From Dacryopinax spathularia (lineage: Eukaryota > Basidiomycota > Dacrymycetes > Dacrymycetales > Dacrymycetaceae), in NCBI GenBank assembly GCA_037974965.1, contig JBBPFI010000004.1, positions 310,001 through 374,000 on the forward strand: a stretch of DNA of 64,000 nucleotides, in the 5' to 3' direction. Within the stretch, counting starts at the first letter, position 1, and every line of letters begins with the position of its first letter. Shown here one piece after another: positions 1 to 12,400 of the stretch. The notes under the pieces were generated by a model, which made no database searches, was not told the origin of the DNA, and saw nothing but the letters and a program-made list of their open reading frames with translations. The translations under genes and the position numbers were made by a program.

Positions 1-354
1 TTGACCCTTCCGAAGAGGAAGGGATGATTCGTGTACATAGTCTTTTTATACCTTTTCAGGAACTTGTACCCTTAATGTAGGATAACCTCCTTGTAGCTAG
101 ACAGGACGGACAATGGAATGGATACAATATACAGCACCCGCGAACCGCGAGAGGCCTAAAATGAACACCGTTCGGCCAGCGGCGTAGCATGCGTAATGAA
201 GGATCAAGCGTCCATGATATAAACAACGCGGAGTTCTCGTAACATCATCCATAGAGAGAAAAACGTACATCACGACCTTCCATATACAGGACAACCTCCC
301 CTCCCGAGAGAGAGAGAGTTCACAGAGAGAGAGAGAGAAGAGAGAGATCAAAGT
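1..354. other. Left-edge non-coding stretch
   Basis: No convincing coding exon was seen here. It is the 3' flank of the minus-strand membrane-protein gene that ends at 355 and contains a GA microsatellite near its right end. Confidence 0.5.
305..348. repeat. Interrupted (GA)n microsatellite
   Basis: Two runs of alternating G and A are separated by a short interruption. They lie immediately beyond the stop codon of the membrane-protein gene, in its presumed 3' UTR. Confidence 0.85.
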
Positions 355-1298
355 TCAGAGGCTCTCCCGGAACCTCGTCCCTCCCGCAAACCTTCCCCCT
401 GCGCTCTCCTGCGACCCCCTCCCCTCCCGCTCTCCCTCCCCTTCCTCCTGTCGGCGCTGTCCACCCTCAACCCTTTCGTACCCCCTCTCGCCCTCCTCTC
501 CACTCGGGCTCACCTCCCCCACCGGGCTCACAAGTTCCTCCCTACTCGCTCCTGGCGAATACGGGTCTTTGTACCCTCCTCCAGGGATGGACAATTCAGG
601 AGGGGCGAGCCTAATTGTGCTTGCGCTTGAGAACGCCCCACTAGGGTCGCTAGCCAAATACGGCCCCTGCCCTTTCCTCCCTCCCCTCAGCTCGATCCCT
701 GCATCAGCATCATCCGGCCGATCCCTCCCTTCGCCAGCTTTGATCCACCCCCTTTTCCCGTTCCCGCCTCCTCCTCCCCCAAGGCTTAGGCCTCCGAAGA
801 TCCCGCGCGAGGGCTTGGGGAAAGAGGTCTTGGTGTCGTATGGCGCTGTCCCGGGACCGGGCGCAAGGGCGTCGGTGCGCCGTTTTTCGCGCTGGAGGCG
901 GCGACGACGGAGGATGTACCATGTTAGGAGGGAGGCGGTTATTAGGAGGATGCCGAGGCCTACTATGAGGCCTATGAAGCCTGCGCAGTCATGTATCAGC
1001 CATTTTATCAACTTCTTAGAGTGGAGGACGGCGGACCTCCTTCTGAGCCGGCTATTTTGGGCACGCCGTTTTGGTAGTTTGAGCTGGGTGGGGTTGTTGG
1101 GATCTACGCATGTCGCTGTCAGGTATGCAGTTGGCTGAAAAGGGTACAAAGGGGGCGTACGGTAGCGGGATCGTCTGTCACGGGGTTCGTGCCTCCTCCT
1201 CTGCGATTGACGGTCGGTGTTGCTCCTGCCACGAGGGGGAGAGCGAGTAGCTGTATGCACCGACCGATACTTCGAAGAGGTTGAGGTTGTCGTGCCAT
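355..1298 (-). CDS. Type-I single-pass membrane protein, unknown function
   Basis: I do not recognise the family. The long open frame (355-1260) has no ATG of its own, so the start is placed at the ATG at 1296-1298 in another frame. That start opens a signal-peptide-like segment (CIQLLALPLVAGA). A short intron joins it to the frame that continues TATCVDPNNPTQ. Two models fit: 26 nt (GTACGC donor) or 47 nt (GTGACA donor), sharing the acceptor after TTTTCAG near 1135. A single membrane helix (GFIGLIVGLGILLITASLL) is followed by an Arg-rich stop-transfer run. The cytoplasmic tail is long and rich in Gly, Ser, Pro and Glu. A second optional intron just before the helix cannot be excluded. The layout, a short secreted head, one helix and a disordered tail, resembles fungal wall-sensor-like proteins, but no function is claimed. 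Confidence 0.55.
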
Positions 1299-1955
1299 GT
1301 TCACTTGCCCCGATCTATACCGTGCCCGAAGTGTATAAAGACAAGGTGGTCCTAAAGAGACAGATAGATGGGTCGCTGTCCGCCGCTTGCCTCCTTTCAC
1401 ACGCGACGTTGACGCAGCACCAGTGCCGAGTCTCCCGAATTAGAAACGGCAACCAGAACCCAGCGCGGCAGAAGACAGCAAATCTCCCAGTTCAGCTAGT
1501 CGTCGTCCGCAAAGTGCGCGAATGGCGGATCAAATCAGAGCTGCTCGTCGCTGTGTACCAAGCAGTCGTGTCGTGTCGTGTTGATGCGGTGTCCTGCCGT
1601 CACAGCACTGATGAGTGTGTGCCGACGTTCTCAATGGCCGCGATGCCGTTGGGTTCGGCGTGGTGCGGTGGTGAGGTCAGCGCGGGAGCTATTTACGGAG
1701 GAATGCGTTCACTTGATCTCTTTAAGGGATGGAGGTTATCTCCGAGAGCACGGAGTAGCACAAGCTGTTTGTGCCTACTACTTAGCTATGGGCCAGCCTA
1801 CTCTCACCGCACCCTGTTTAAGAGAACTTAGGTACCCACGGAAGGAAGGATAAAGACGTTCAACCCTTAACTTAATGGTTCGGTATAGACCCTTGATGAT
1901 GAGAAGCAGATCCTTGGGTATATCAACATTCGGGTATCTTCTAATCGTCCATCGA
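1299..1955. other. Intergenic, nothing recognised
   Basis: This stretch is the upstream flank of the type-I membrane protein and the downstream flank of the ITFG1-like gene. The open frames in it are short, without recognisable domains or consistent splice sites. Confidence 0.5.
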
Positions 1956-4586
1956 TCAGAGCGCGTCAAAGTTAATATGATGCAGTGCCCTCCTTCTCTC
2001 TCTCTCATCTTCGCGCTAAACCACCAGATCAGCTCTCTCTCCAACAGGAGTCAAACAACAAACAAAAGCAGCAACGATAAGAGGAAAGAGGAAGGGGGAA
2101 CGGGAGATAGGAGGAAAAGAGCCCGGGACACACCTTCTCATTCAGATGCAACACGAATACCATCACGGCCAACAAAGCACAGCTCGCCAGAGCGACCACA
2201 GTGACCCACGGGATCCATTCCCCCGGCCTCAGATACAGCTCATACTCCCATTCCTCCCCCTCCGCACCACTAGGATTCACCACAAGGCGGGAATTGGGGA
2301 TGACGCCCTCTAGGTTGATAAAGTGTTGCGGGGAGTGGGAGGTCGAGCCGACAAAGAGGTTCTCGATGTAGTTGTTCGTCCGGCCCAGGCCGAGGTAGGC
2401 GTATGGTGTGTGGAGGGCATGGTAGCCCATTTGCGGGAGTTGTCCAACTAGGTGAACGTTAGCGGAGTGGGATGGGATGGAGGGGAGGGGAGGACGGACC
2501 TTGGGCGGCGGACCGCTTGCCCGTCGTATCGAGGATTGTGTACTTGTAGGATGCACCGGGAAAACCGGTCCCGAAGGGCTTGTATTTCTGGCCATCGCGT
2601 TCGCAGGTCCCGGAACAGGCGCCATTCAACGCTGCGATCATCATAATCAGCATGAGATACAGAAATGAGAGAAAGGATGACGCACTGATGGCCTTGAGGA
2701 AGAAAGCGTCGTGGAAGAAGTTATTTTGCACGAACGTGACTTTGGTGTTGCTCTGCGTGCCCGTTCGCTGCACAAGCAGGTCCAACGTCCCCTATCCTCC
2801 TTGTCAGCCGATGAAAGATGTTGGGGCATACAGAAACGTACGTCTTCGTCTAGATCAACAACAGTCACCCCCCTCGCATCCCTAATCTCCCTCAAGACTT
2901 CCGTCCCATCCCTGACGACCGCAAACGCCCTCCTTCCCGCCTGCACCTTGCCACCCTCGCACCCACTCACGCCCTCGCGGCAAGGAACGCTCTCGAGCAA
3001 CTCGACACTCGTCTGTAAGCTGCTGCCGATCCCCAACACGCCGCCGGGAGTTTGGGTGGCTATTATTGGGAGCAGGGAGGGGAACCCGGAGAGGGACGTG
3101 TCCGCTATCCGGAGAGGCAAAGGGAGGGGTGGGTGGAAGGTGTGGTCTTCCATGAGGAGGGAGTCGGAATGGGACGCTCCGAGTGAGGTGAGGGGGATGG
3201 ATTGGAAGGCCTGCCTCGGCCCGTCAGTACCCGTCTACCAGATACGATGAAAGTGCAGGCTTACGTCGTTCTCCGGCGAGTTGGTAAAGTCGAACGAGAA
3301 ATTCGGATCCGCCGTACACAGCTCCGTCGGCAGTCTACACGACCCCGCCGCATGCGCATAGATCACCCCCGTCGACCCCGCACACGTCGGGATCTGCTTA
3401 TTATACGCCACATTAATCGCGCAGTTCGTCCCGACCCCAGTGTCGAAATTGACATGCGAGCACGTAGGGAAGACGAGGTCGATCGTGCCGTCCCTGTCCA
3501 TGTCGGCGAAGGAGATTGCGCCTATGCCAGAAGGGAGGGTGCCGCTCCGCGCGAGGGTGTATTGGCCGGACTTGGAGTTGAGCCAGATTTGGTAGGTCTT
3601 TGAGCCGGAGGGGGTGGAGGGTTTGCAGATTAGGAAAAGGTCGGCCAGGCAGTCGCCGTCGAGGTCGACGACGGCGCTACTGTGGGGGTTGGCGAGTTGG
3701 CAGAGCTTGGAGGTGTCGAGTGGAGGGGTGGTTCTGCGCTGAGCGTGAGTAGAAGAATGGGGAACGGGAGGGCAGGCATGCTCACGTCTCGAACATGGGC
3801 CCGGAATTGGTGGTGGTATTCCAGGTGTTCTGCCATAAGCGCCAGCTTGAGGAGGACGAGCTGTCAGACGAAGGAGACATCGCTAGGAGGTCGATCTTGA
3901 TGTCTCCCGTCGCATCTAGCACGATGGGCTGTTCCAGCGCAGAACTTGGGACCGTCACTGATGACTCAGCTTCCGCGGTCGTCAGAATATCGTACGAATA
4001 CAGGCGGGGCGGAATACATACAGAACTTCCCATTCCCCTGCCCCAGATAAATGGCCATCCCAATCTGCGTCGTGTCGCCCCACCAATCCCCCGTATCCTC
4101 CTTCATCATAATAAGCATGTCTAGCCGGCCATCGTGGCTAAGGTCTCCGGGGACGACGTTAAGAACATCTTGGGCGAATTCGAGGGATTGGGATGGCGTG
4201 AAGAGGTATCGGTCTACGCAAAGTCAATTAGGAGCGAGGCTGGCTTGGGGCGCCTACGTACTGTGGTCCCAGGTATAAACAGTGAGAGTTCGGGCATCCG
4301 CGCTTAATGCCACAACGTCGGTACTGAGAGATGGGTAAGCCCCGTCCCAATATGCCGTTGTCTAGAGCAGGACGCACTACTGGTCTCCATCGAAATCCCC
4401 AAACGCGACCACGCGCCCATCCAGCCCAGTCAATCCAAGGCTCCCCGCATCAATGAGCATATCGCCAGAATATCGTTTTGTCGGAAACGGCCATATCGCC
4501 CAGACTCCCTGCAAGCAAGCAAGCCATACTATCCAGAAAAGCAGGTTTGGTATTGGTCTTCGGCCTCTTCGCTGCCAGGAGTGCAT
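1956..4586 (-). CDS. T-cell immunomodulatory protein (ITFG1/TIP)-like FG-GAP membrane protein
   Basis: This is a multi-exon gene for a secretory-pathway type-I membrane protein with an integrin-alpha-like beta-propeller. The first exon carries a signal peptide that ends VWA, followed by an FG-GAP blade (AFGDFDGD). Further blades read ISFADMDRDGTIDLVFP and LDEDGTLDLLVQRTG. The family hallmark TKVTFVQNNFFHDAFFLKA lies in the 2700s. The C-terminal region has GEWIPWVTVVALASCALLA, a juxtamembrane WIPW motif plus helix as in animal TIP. After an intron at about 2009-2130, a last short exon gives a basic tail ending INFDAL, matching the conserved family tail ending in FDAM/L. The match of this last exon fixes the stop. 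Introns of about 50-60 nt separate at least six exons. The molecular role in fungi is not established. The gene is divergent from V-ATPase subunit a, 233 bp away. Confidence 0.85.
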
Positions 4587-4819
4587 TGCGGTTCACTCCT
4601 AGGGCTATTGCTGCATACATAGGGGACCATCACTTCGCCGCTACTCACCTTGGTACTATGTACGTGAGGTGGCGCAGCAGAAGCGGAGTCTGATCCGTGA
4701 CGTCCTCATCTCTCCGAACCGACTCCGGTACGCAGCGCCTGCAACAATCCCATCAACCCCTTGCGCAGAGTGCGCATATCCTCGTCTTTCCTTTATCCTT
4801 TTTCTAGTAGCTCTGCAAG

Positions 4820-7800
4820 ATGCCGGGCTATCCAAGTTTGTTCCGTACGTATGGTGCATGACGGAGTTGGACAGGAGCTGATAGTAGTCACAGGCTCGGC
4901 GGCAATGAGCTATGTTCAGCTCTACATCCCGACCGAAGTTGCGCATGATACGATCGCTGAGCTCGGAGAGCTCGGGAAGGTGGAGTTCAAAGATGTGGGA
5001 TAATAGCAGCCAGCACCACATACATGTAGCTGACTGGTATTCAGCTCAACCCCAACGTCAATGCCTTCCAACGAGCGTTCGTCACCGAGATCAGGCGGTT
5101 TGACGAGATGGCCCGCCGAGTGCGGTTCTTCGAGTCACAGCTCGAGACGGCCAACATCCCTATTCGACCGCTCGAAGATAGTGCTCCCATTATAAGTGTC
5201 GGACCGCGAGCGGCTCAGACGTTCGATGAACTGGAGATGACGTTGAGGGAGCATGAGGATCGGTTGGTGCAGATGAACGAGAGTTATGCGATGCTGAATA
5301 CGCGGTCGCGGGAGTTGCATGAGGCTAGGCATGTCCTGCGGGAGACTGCTGTGTTCTTCGAGAAGGTGAGGTAACATCAACTGTAAGTCTGGCCAAGCTA
5401 ACGGCATGACCGTAGGCCGAGTCGCAGGAACATGAGAGGCGGCAGTCACTAGACGAACCCACTCAACCTTTGCTCGCAAGTGAAGAGGCCGAAGCAGGAC
5501 AGTATCATCCCGATGGTGGTGCAGGCCTGAGCATCGATCTCGAATTCGTTGCCGGTACGATCGATCGGTCCAGACTGCAGACGTTCGAGCGTGTGCTCTG
5601 GCGCGTGCTGCGAGGCAATCTCTACATGAACTACACTGATATCGACGAGGTGTTCGTCGACCCCCAAACTGGAGCCGAGACGAGAAAGAACGTCTTCATC
5701 ATCTTTGCACATGGTGCCGCCTTGCTTGCGAAGATCCGCCGGGTTGCGGAGAGCATGGGTGCGACGCTCTACCCGATCGACGCGAACTCTGATAAGCGGA
5801 GCGACGCTCTGCGAGAGGTCACAAGTCGGTTGGAAGATCTTAACACCGTTCTCTACAATACTGGTGCTACGCGACGAGCGGAGCTCGCTAAGATCGCTGA
5901 GAGCTTGGCAGTGTGGAAGGATGTTGTGCGGAAGGAGAAGTTGATCTATGAGACACTCAACCTCTTCAGCTATGAGGCAAGGAGACGAGGCTTCATTGCG
6001 GAAGGTTGGGTGCCGACTAGAGATATCACTCCTGTGCAGCTTGCGTTAAGACAAGCAATGGTCGGTTCTTTGCTTCCTCCCATCCGCGCCTCTTGCTGAC
6101 GATATATGCAGGAGGTTTCTGGAACCAGTGCACCTGCCATTCTGCAAGAAATGCGCACCCACAAAACACCTCCGACGTACCACCGCACGAACAAGTTCAC
6201 GGAGGGCTTCCAAACTATTATCGACTCCTACGGTATTGCTACCTACCAGGAGGTCAACCCCGGCCTGTATGCTATTATCACCTTCCCCTTCCTTTTCGCT
6301 GTCATGTTCGGTGATTTGGGGCATGGGTTCCTGACCTTTATGGCTGCCCTCATGATGATCCTCTTTGAGCGGTCGATGGCGAAGAGCGATATGGGAGAGA
6401 TCGTCGGGACGTTCTTTTAGTACGCTTCTTACCTTCAAGCTGGACGCTTTGCGCTGACTCAGTGTAGCGGTCGCTACATCATCCTGCTCATGGGTGCATT
6501 CGCCATGTACACCGGTCTGATGTATAACGACATCTTCTCATTCTCGATGCACCTATGGAGGCCGGGCTGGTACTGGCCCGAGACGAACGGGACCGCTCAA
6601 GCCATCCCTCTGGACCGCACATACCCCTTCGGTGTCGATCCAACGTGGCATGGAACAGAAAACGGGCTAGTGTTCACTAACTCTTACAAGATGAAGATGT
6701 CTATCATTCTCGGTGTTATCCACGTATGCTACCCGTTATATGCGCTATTCCTGCGACTAACAGTCATCTAGATGACGTTCGCTATCTGCCTCCAACTCCC
6801 TAACCACCTTCATTTCAAGAAACCCCTGAACATCTACGCTGAATTCATCCCTCAAATCCTCTTCCTCCAGTCGATCTTCGGCTATCTCGTCGTCTGCATC
6901 ATCATTAAGTGGTGCACCGACTGGACACAATCCTCCACCTCTCCACCTGGCCTCCTGAACATGCTTATCTACATGTTCCTCTCGCCTGGCAGCGTCAACC
7001 CGAACGAGCAGCTCTTCCCGGGACAGGGACCGTTACAGGTGTTCCTGTTGCTGCTTGCCATGATCTGCGTGCCTTGGATGCTCTGCTTGAAGCCATATAT
7101 TCTGTGGAAGGAGCAGAAGAAGATCAAGGGACAAGGTTATCAGGGTGTCCAGATGGGCGACGGCGTTTCGTCCGTCCGTGAGGTCAATGACGACGAAGAC
7201 GAGGAGGAAGGAGCTGGCGTACCAGTAGCCGATGAGGAGGAAGGCGAGCATGTGAGTCGTGCCTCAGTTTTGGCGTTGCGTCGAGACTGACTTGCTCGAT
7301 AGGAGGAGGGCATGGGCGACATCATCATCCACCAAGTCATCCATACGATCGAGTTCTGTCTGGGTTGTATCTCCAATACTGCATCCTACCTACGTCTATG
7401 GGCGCTCTCGCTGGCGCATGCCCAGCTCAGCGAAGTGCTCTTCACCATGACACTCCGTCTCTCGTTCGGAAGCACCGGCATCACCGGTGTGATCTTCGTC
7501 GTCATCATGTTCTCCGTTTGGTTCGGCGGTACAGTCGGAATCCTTTGCGTTATGGAGGGCCTGTCCGCATTCCTGCACGCTCTCCGTCTACACTGGTACG
7601 TTTCCTTTGTCCGCTACCCCGGAATGCGGTGCTGAGAGGGCGCTTAGGGTCGAAGCAAATGGGAAGCATTACATGGCGGGCGGATATGTGAGTCTCGTTT
7701 CATTCCCCTGCGGCCGCAAAGTGTGGGGATGTGGGGAATCAGCAGATAATGAGGCGCCCATCCCTATGCTTCGTGCCTGTCCCCTATCTTCTTTCAATGT

Positions 7801-7887
7801 CTGGATCTGGAGCTGTCGCTGATATGTTCCTTCCCTCTGTAGCAATTCCAACCGCTCACGTTCGCCAATGTCGACGGCGCTGATTAG
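4820..7887 (+). CDS. VPH1: V-type proton ATPase subunit a (Vph1/Stv1 family)
   Basis: Subunit a of the V0 sector provides the proton half-channels and the cytosolic stator arm. The start is the ATG at 4820. A 25-nt first exon (MPGYPSLF) splices at 4845/4893 into [13 protein letters not shown] and then [20 protein letters not shown], the canonical family N-terminus. The cytosolic domain includes [13 protein letters not shown] and ends before [20 protein letters not shown]. The membrane half has the family signatures [35 protein letters not shown] and [19 protein letters not shown]. The last contains the Arg essential for proton transfer in the family. A Glu/Asp-rich loop (7180-7260) follows the fourth helix region. 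The final exons read [21 protein letters not shown], then TAG at 7885-7887. About nine short introns are needed; total length near 830 residues is normal. The vacuolar or Golgi isoform cannot be told apart by eye. Confidence 0.96.
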
Positions 7888-9360
7888 ATTCCCTCCAAAG
7901 CGCTGGAATGCGGGAATTCCAGGGATTAACGCCCAGCCATTCCTGAAAGGGGCGGCGAGGGGTCTGGCAGACGTATGATACGCTGCATTGACTACAGTAC
8001 ATTAGCCCGTTGCTATGTTCCGGCCCTCTGGGCAACCACCACTTGCTGCGAAATAAACTGCGATAATGAACAGCATGCGGGAGCAGCCTGCAACAGAGGG
8101 GGCTATCGTAACCATGGGGCTGAGGCCAGGCAAGAGAGATCATCTGTCACAACAAAAAGGCGGAGACTCAATTGACCCCGGATGCCATCTGCGTCATCAC
8201 GCGGAGCATCGCCGCGCCCCCTGATGAGCGATGTTGGGCTGTGAGTCCCAAACCGCTGCCCAAACGCGGGGAAAATACTGTCGTGCGATACGCTCTGGCC
8301 AGACAGTGAACACAAAGCATAGCCAGGACGATAAGCTAGGTCAGAACATCGGTCATTGTTATCATTCCCTTGCTGTGTTATCATGCGGTCATCGCTGTCA
8401 TCAATAATGACCGCCCGGGAACGTGCGATCGCCGGGCCTTTGGCTGGCAGCGGTCTATCAGTGCTGGAAGTGGAATGCACCGGAACTTGCGGCACCGTGT
8501 AATCAGGCGCCTTGCTTGAACCATGCTCCTCGGGCATGTAAGCGCCGTAGACGAACCGCATACAGCGACTAACCGCTGGGTCTCGCAAAGGGAGTCATCC
8601 TTACGCTTGCCATTACCGGCTCCGCAAAGGTCCGCCGGAACGGCCGGCTGACAATGTTACTCCAAGCGGTTATTGTGCATTGCCCTATTTCGCCGGAGCC
8701 TTGTATGCGCAATGATTGGGTATTATTAGTGGATGGAGGCCGGTGGACTGTTCGCGAAGGACCGGAGGGGAGGCGGGTACGGCAATGGAGATGCGGAGGC
8801 AAGAGGATCCACCTCGTCCCGGTCTTCCGTAAATGCGCGGCATTCAGGGTGGGGCAGTGAGACCCCAACCGCGCTATGGGTCTGCCTGCTAAGTGCAAGA
8901 ACGCCCGCTGTCGCTTGGGTGACCAATTACGGCCTCTCATTGGTGGAAGTACGCTGGTCTGGGAGAGGCGAATTCCCCAAAAAGGGTACGGAATCAAACT
9001 TGTAATGCACAGTTTTTTACACAGCTAACTTCAATTTGCCTCCGTGAATCGAGAGGGGGCAAAGACGAGTGAACCGCCCGCGCCGGCCGTCATAAAAGGG
9101 GGCGGTAGCGCCTCACGAAATCAGCCCCACAAACCTTTCTCTCTTCCCTCCTCTCTCTCGCTCTCCCATCCGCATAGAGCCTATAGATTCGGGCACCTAA
9201 TCAGTCCCCTCTCTACAACACTCTACCGCAACCTCAACAGCGGTTTAGACTTCTCGACTAGATCCTATTCGAAACCCGAGCCTTTGTGCTAGTAATCGCT
9301 TTCGAGCAAAAACCTAGAAAATCTTCCTTTTCGGAAATCCTCTTTCCTATTACCCAATAG
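7888..9360 (+). promoter_or_regulatory. Intergenic region with eEF3 promoter and 5' leader
   Basis: No gene was seen in this 1.5 kb region. Close to the eEF3 gene there is a TATA-like CATAAAAGG at 9090-9098. A pyrimidine-rich CT tract follows at about 9135-9170 and typically marks the start of transcription of highly expressed fungal genes. The leader then runs to a 5' UTR intron at 9361. An ATTGG (inverted CCAAT) lies near 8938. These are motif readings only. Confidence 0.45.
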
Positions 9361-9424
9361 GTGAGCTCATCCTCCCTATTTAACGCCCATCTCTCGAGCT
9401 CCTGACTGACCATATGCGCTTCAG
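9361..9424 (+). other. 5' UTR intron of the eEF3 gene
   Basis: A 64-nt intron with donor GTGAGC, branch-like CTGAC and acceptor CTTCAG ends nine bases before the eEF3 ATG. The coding sequence itself has no intron, so this appears to be the only one in the transcript. Confidence 0.7.
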
Positions 9425-9433
9425 ATTTTAGCT

Positions 9434-12400
9434 ATGTCTCCTGCTGTCGCTGCTGCTACCCAACCCACCACTGCCTCCATTGCTGAACTCAAGCAAGCCA
9501 ACAACGCCAACACCGAGGCAGTTACCTCTCAGATGGAGAAGCTCAGCATTTCTTTTGATACAGCCCGCCTCTTCGTAGCGGACAAGGCAGAGCGCGTCGC
9601 CGCCGCCAAGGAGCTCGCAGAGCTCGCCAGAAAGCAAGGCCCGTCGGTCTTCGAGTCGGTCAAGATCACCGATGCTCTTGTCACTGCTTTTGCCGACAAG
9701 AAGTCGACGGCTGCCCGCGAGGGTGCCTGCAACACCATCGCCACGCTCTGCGAGTCCGGCGTGACTACTGCCTTTGAACCGTTCATCATCGATACCCCAG
9801 CCTACACCTCCCTGATCGAGACTTTCGCCGACAAGATCCCCGCCGTCCGCACGGCTGCCGTTTCCGCCGCCACCACTCTGACTGCTGCCCAGTCCCCCTG
9901 GGCTGCTCCGATTGTTCTGCCTGCTCTGCTCCAGCAGATCAAGACCGCAGGCAAGTGGCAGGTGAAGACCGGCTGCCTCACCGTTCTTGACACCCTCGTC
10001 AAGAACGCACCGTCGCAGATGGCGAAGCTCACCCCCGATATCGTTCCTGTTCTGGCTGAGGCGATCTGGGATACCAAGGCTGAGGTGAAGAAGGCGGCTA
10101 AGGAGTCGCTCACAAAGGCCACTGCCCTCGTTTCGAACAAGGATATCGAGAAGTTTATTCCTGCTCTTATCGAAGCTCTTATCCAACCGGTAGAGAAGGT
10201 GCCGAGCACCATCCAACTTCTCTCCGCCACCACATTCGTTTCTGAAGTTGATGCCCCTACGCTCGCTCTCATGGTTCCCCTTCTGGCTCGTGGTATCCAG
10301 GAGCGTCCTACCGCCACCAAGCGCAAGGTCGCTGTCATCATCGACAACATGGCCAAGCTCGTCGACAACGAGTTCACTGTCAGGCCGTTCATCCCCAGGC
10401 TGCTCCCCGGTCTCCTGAAGATCGTCGACTCCGTTGGCGACCCCGAGGCCCGTGGTGTCGTCGAGCGCGCCATCAAGACCCTGCGCCAGGTCGGTAACGT
10501 CCCGACTGGTGACGGTACCAACCTTCCCCCCATCAAGTCCCTCGAGCCCAAGGCTGTTGCCAGCTCAATCGTCGAGCTCTTCAAGAAAGCTGGTGTGGCA
10601 CCGCCTTCGGCGTCCGACCCGGTTCTGTTCTACGCTGCCCGTCTCGCTGCCAACATCGTCACCCAGCGTAACTTCGACGTTCCTGTCTGGGATGCTGCCC
10701 TCCCTCAGTATCTGTCCCTCGTCACCCCAGGTGCAGATACCACGGAGATCTCCCGTCAGCTGCTGTTGAAGTCGGCGACGATCGATGACGACTCCGCTGA
10801 GGTTCCGGATGACGAAGAGGAGGGTGAGGACCTCTGCAACTGCACGTTCTCTCTCGCATACGGTGCAAAGATCCTGCTCAACACTGCTACCCTCCGCCTC
10901 AAGCGTGGCCACCGCTACGGTCTTTGCGGCCGTAACGGTTCCGGCAAGTCCACGCTCATGAGGGCTATCGTCAACGGTCAAGTCGAAGGTTTCCCGTCTC
11001 CCGACGAGGTCCGGACCTTCTACGTGGAGCACGACATCGACGGCTCCGAGGCTGAGATTGCTGTTCTCGACTGGGTCCTGAACGACAAGCGCCTCGAGGC
11101 TTCCAAGGAGGAGATCATCGAAACCCTTGCTTCAGTCGGCTTCAGCGACGAGAGGCAGAAGTCCGCCATAGGCTCCCTTTCCGGTGGCTGGAAGATGAAG
11201 CTTGCTCTCGCTCGTGCTATGCTGTTCAAGGCCGATATCCTTCTCCTTGATGAGCCTACGAACCATCTCGATGTCGTCAACGTCGCCTGGCTCGAGAACT
11301 ACCTGACCGGCTTGAAGACCTGCACCTCCATCATCGTTTCGCACGACTCCGCCTTCCTGAACAACACCATCACCGATGTGCTGCACTTGAACCGCTTCAA
11401 GTTGAGGCGTTACAAGGGCAACCTTGAGGCCTTCGTCCAGGCTGTGCCTGAGGCCAAGTCCTACTACACCCTCGAGGCGGCCGAGGACTACAAGTTCAAG
11501 CTCCCCGACCCGCCTTTCCTCGATGGTGTCAAGACCAAGGAGAAGGCCTTGCTCAAGATGCGCAAGGTTGGCTTCCAGTATCCGACACAGCCCGTCCAGC
11601 AGCTCTACGACATTACGCTGCAGGTCTCGCTGTCATCGCGTGTCGCCATTCTGGGTCCCAACGGCTCTGGCAAGTCGACGCTCGTCAAGCTCCTTATTGG
11701 CGACATGGAACCCAACAAGGGTGGTGAAATCTGGAAGCACCCTAACCTGGTCATCGGTTACGTTGCTCAGCACGCCTTCCACCACATCGATCATCATCTC
11801 GACAAGACTCCTCTCGAGTACATGCTCTGGCGCTACCAGACCGGAGAGGATCTTGAGGAGATGAGCAAGGCCAACCGCGTCATCACCGACGAGGAAATGG
11901 CCAAGATGAAGGAGGGCGCGATCTACCTCCATGAGGGGCAGAAGCGTACGATCGATGAGATCGTTGCTCGCAAGAAGTTAAAGCAGTCTTACGAGTACGA
12001 GGTCACCTTCAAGGGCCTCAGCTCCTCCGAGAACGTCTGGATCCCGCGTGACGAGCTCGTCAAGCGCGGTTTCGAGAAGAAGGTCATCGAGATTGATACC
12101 CGTGAGGCTCAGCGCCTCGGTCTCATGCGGCCGCTGGTTCGCCGTGAGATCGAGCAGCACTTCGCAGATTTCGGTCTTGAGGCTGAGTTCGTTTCGCACA
12201 ACAACATGCGCGGTTTGTCCGGTGGGCAGAAGGTCAAGGTTGTGCTCGGCGCTGCTACATGGCGTCGCCCGCACATCATCTGCTTGGACGAGCCGACGAA
12301 CTACCTCGACCGCGAGTCGCTCGCTGCGCTGATCGAGGCGCTCAAGGACTTCCAGGGTGGTGTCCTGGTCATCACGCACAACCGTGACTTCTCCGAGTCC

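Noticed and set aside
569-1138. 189-residue plus-strand frame opposite the type-I membrane protein
   Set aside because: It is the Pro/Arg-rich antisense shadow of the Gly/Arg-rich tail. No start context or domain is seen.
8103-8588. 161-residue minus-strand frame between the V-ATPase and eEF3 genes
   Set aside because: No domain, atypical composition and no supporting splice or start context; treated as chance in an intergenic region.
9428-10584. Long minus-strand open frames (up to 262 residues) opposite eEF3
   Set aside because: They lie antisense to an unambiguous eEF3 coding exon and arise from its codon bias. No domain is seen.
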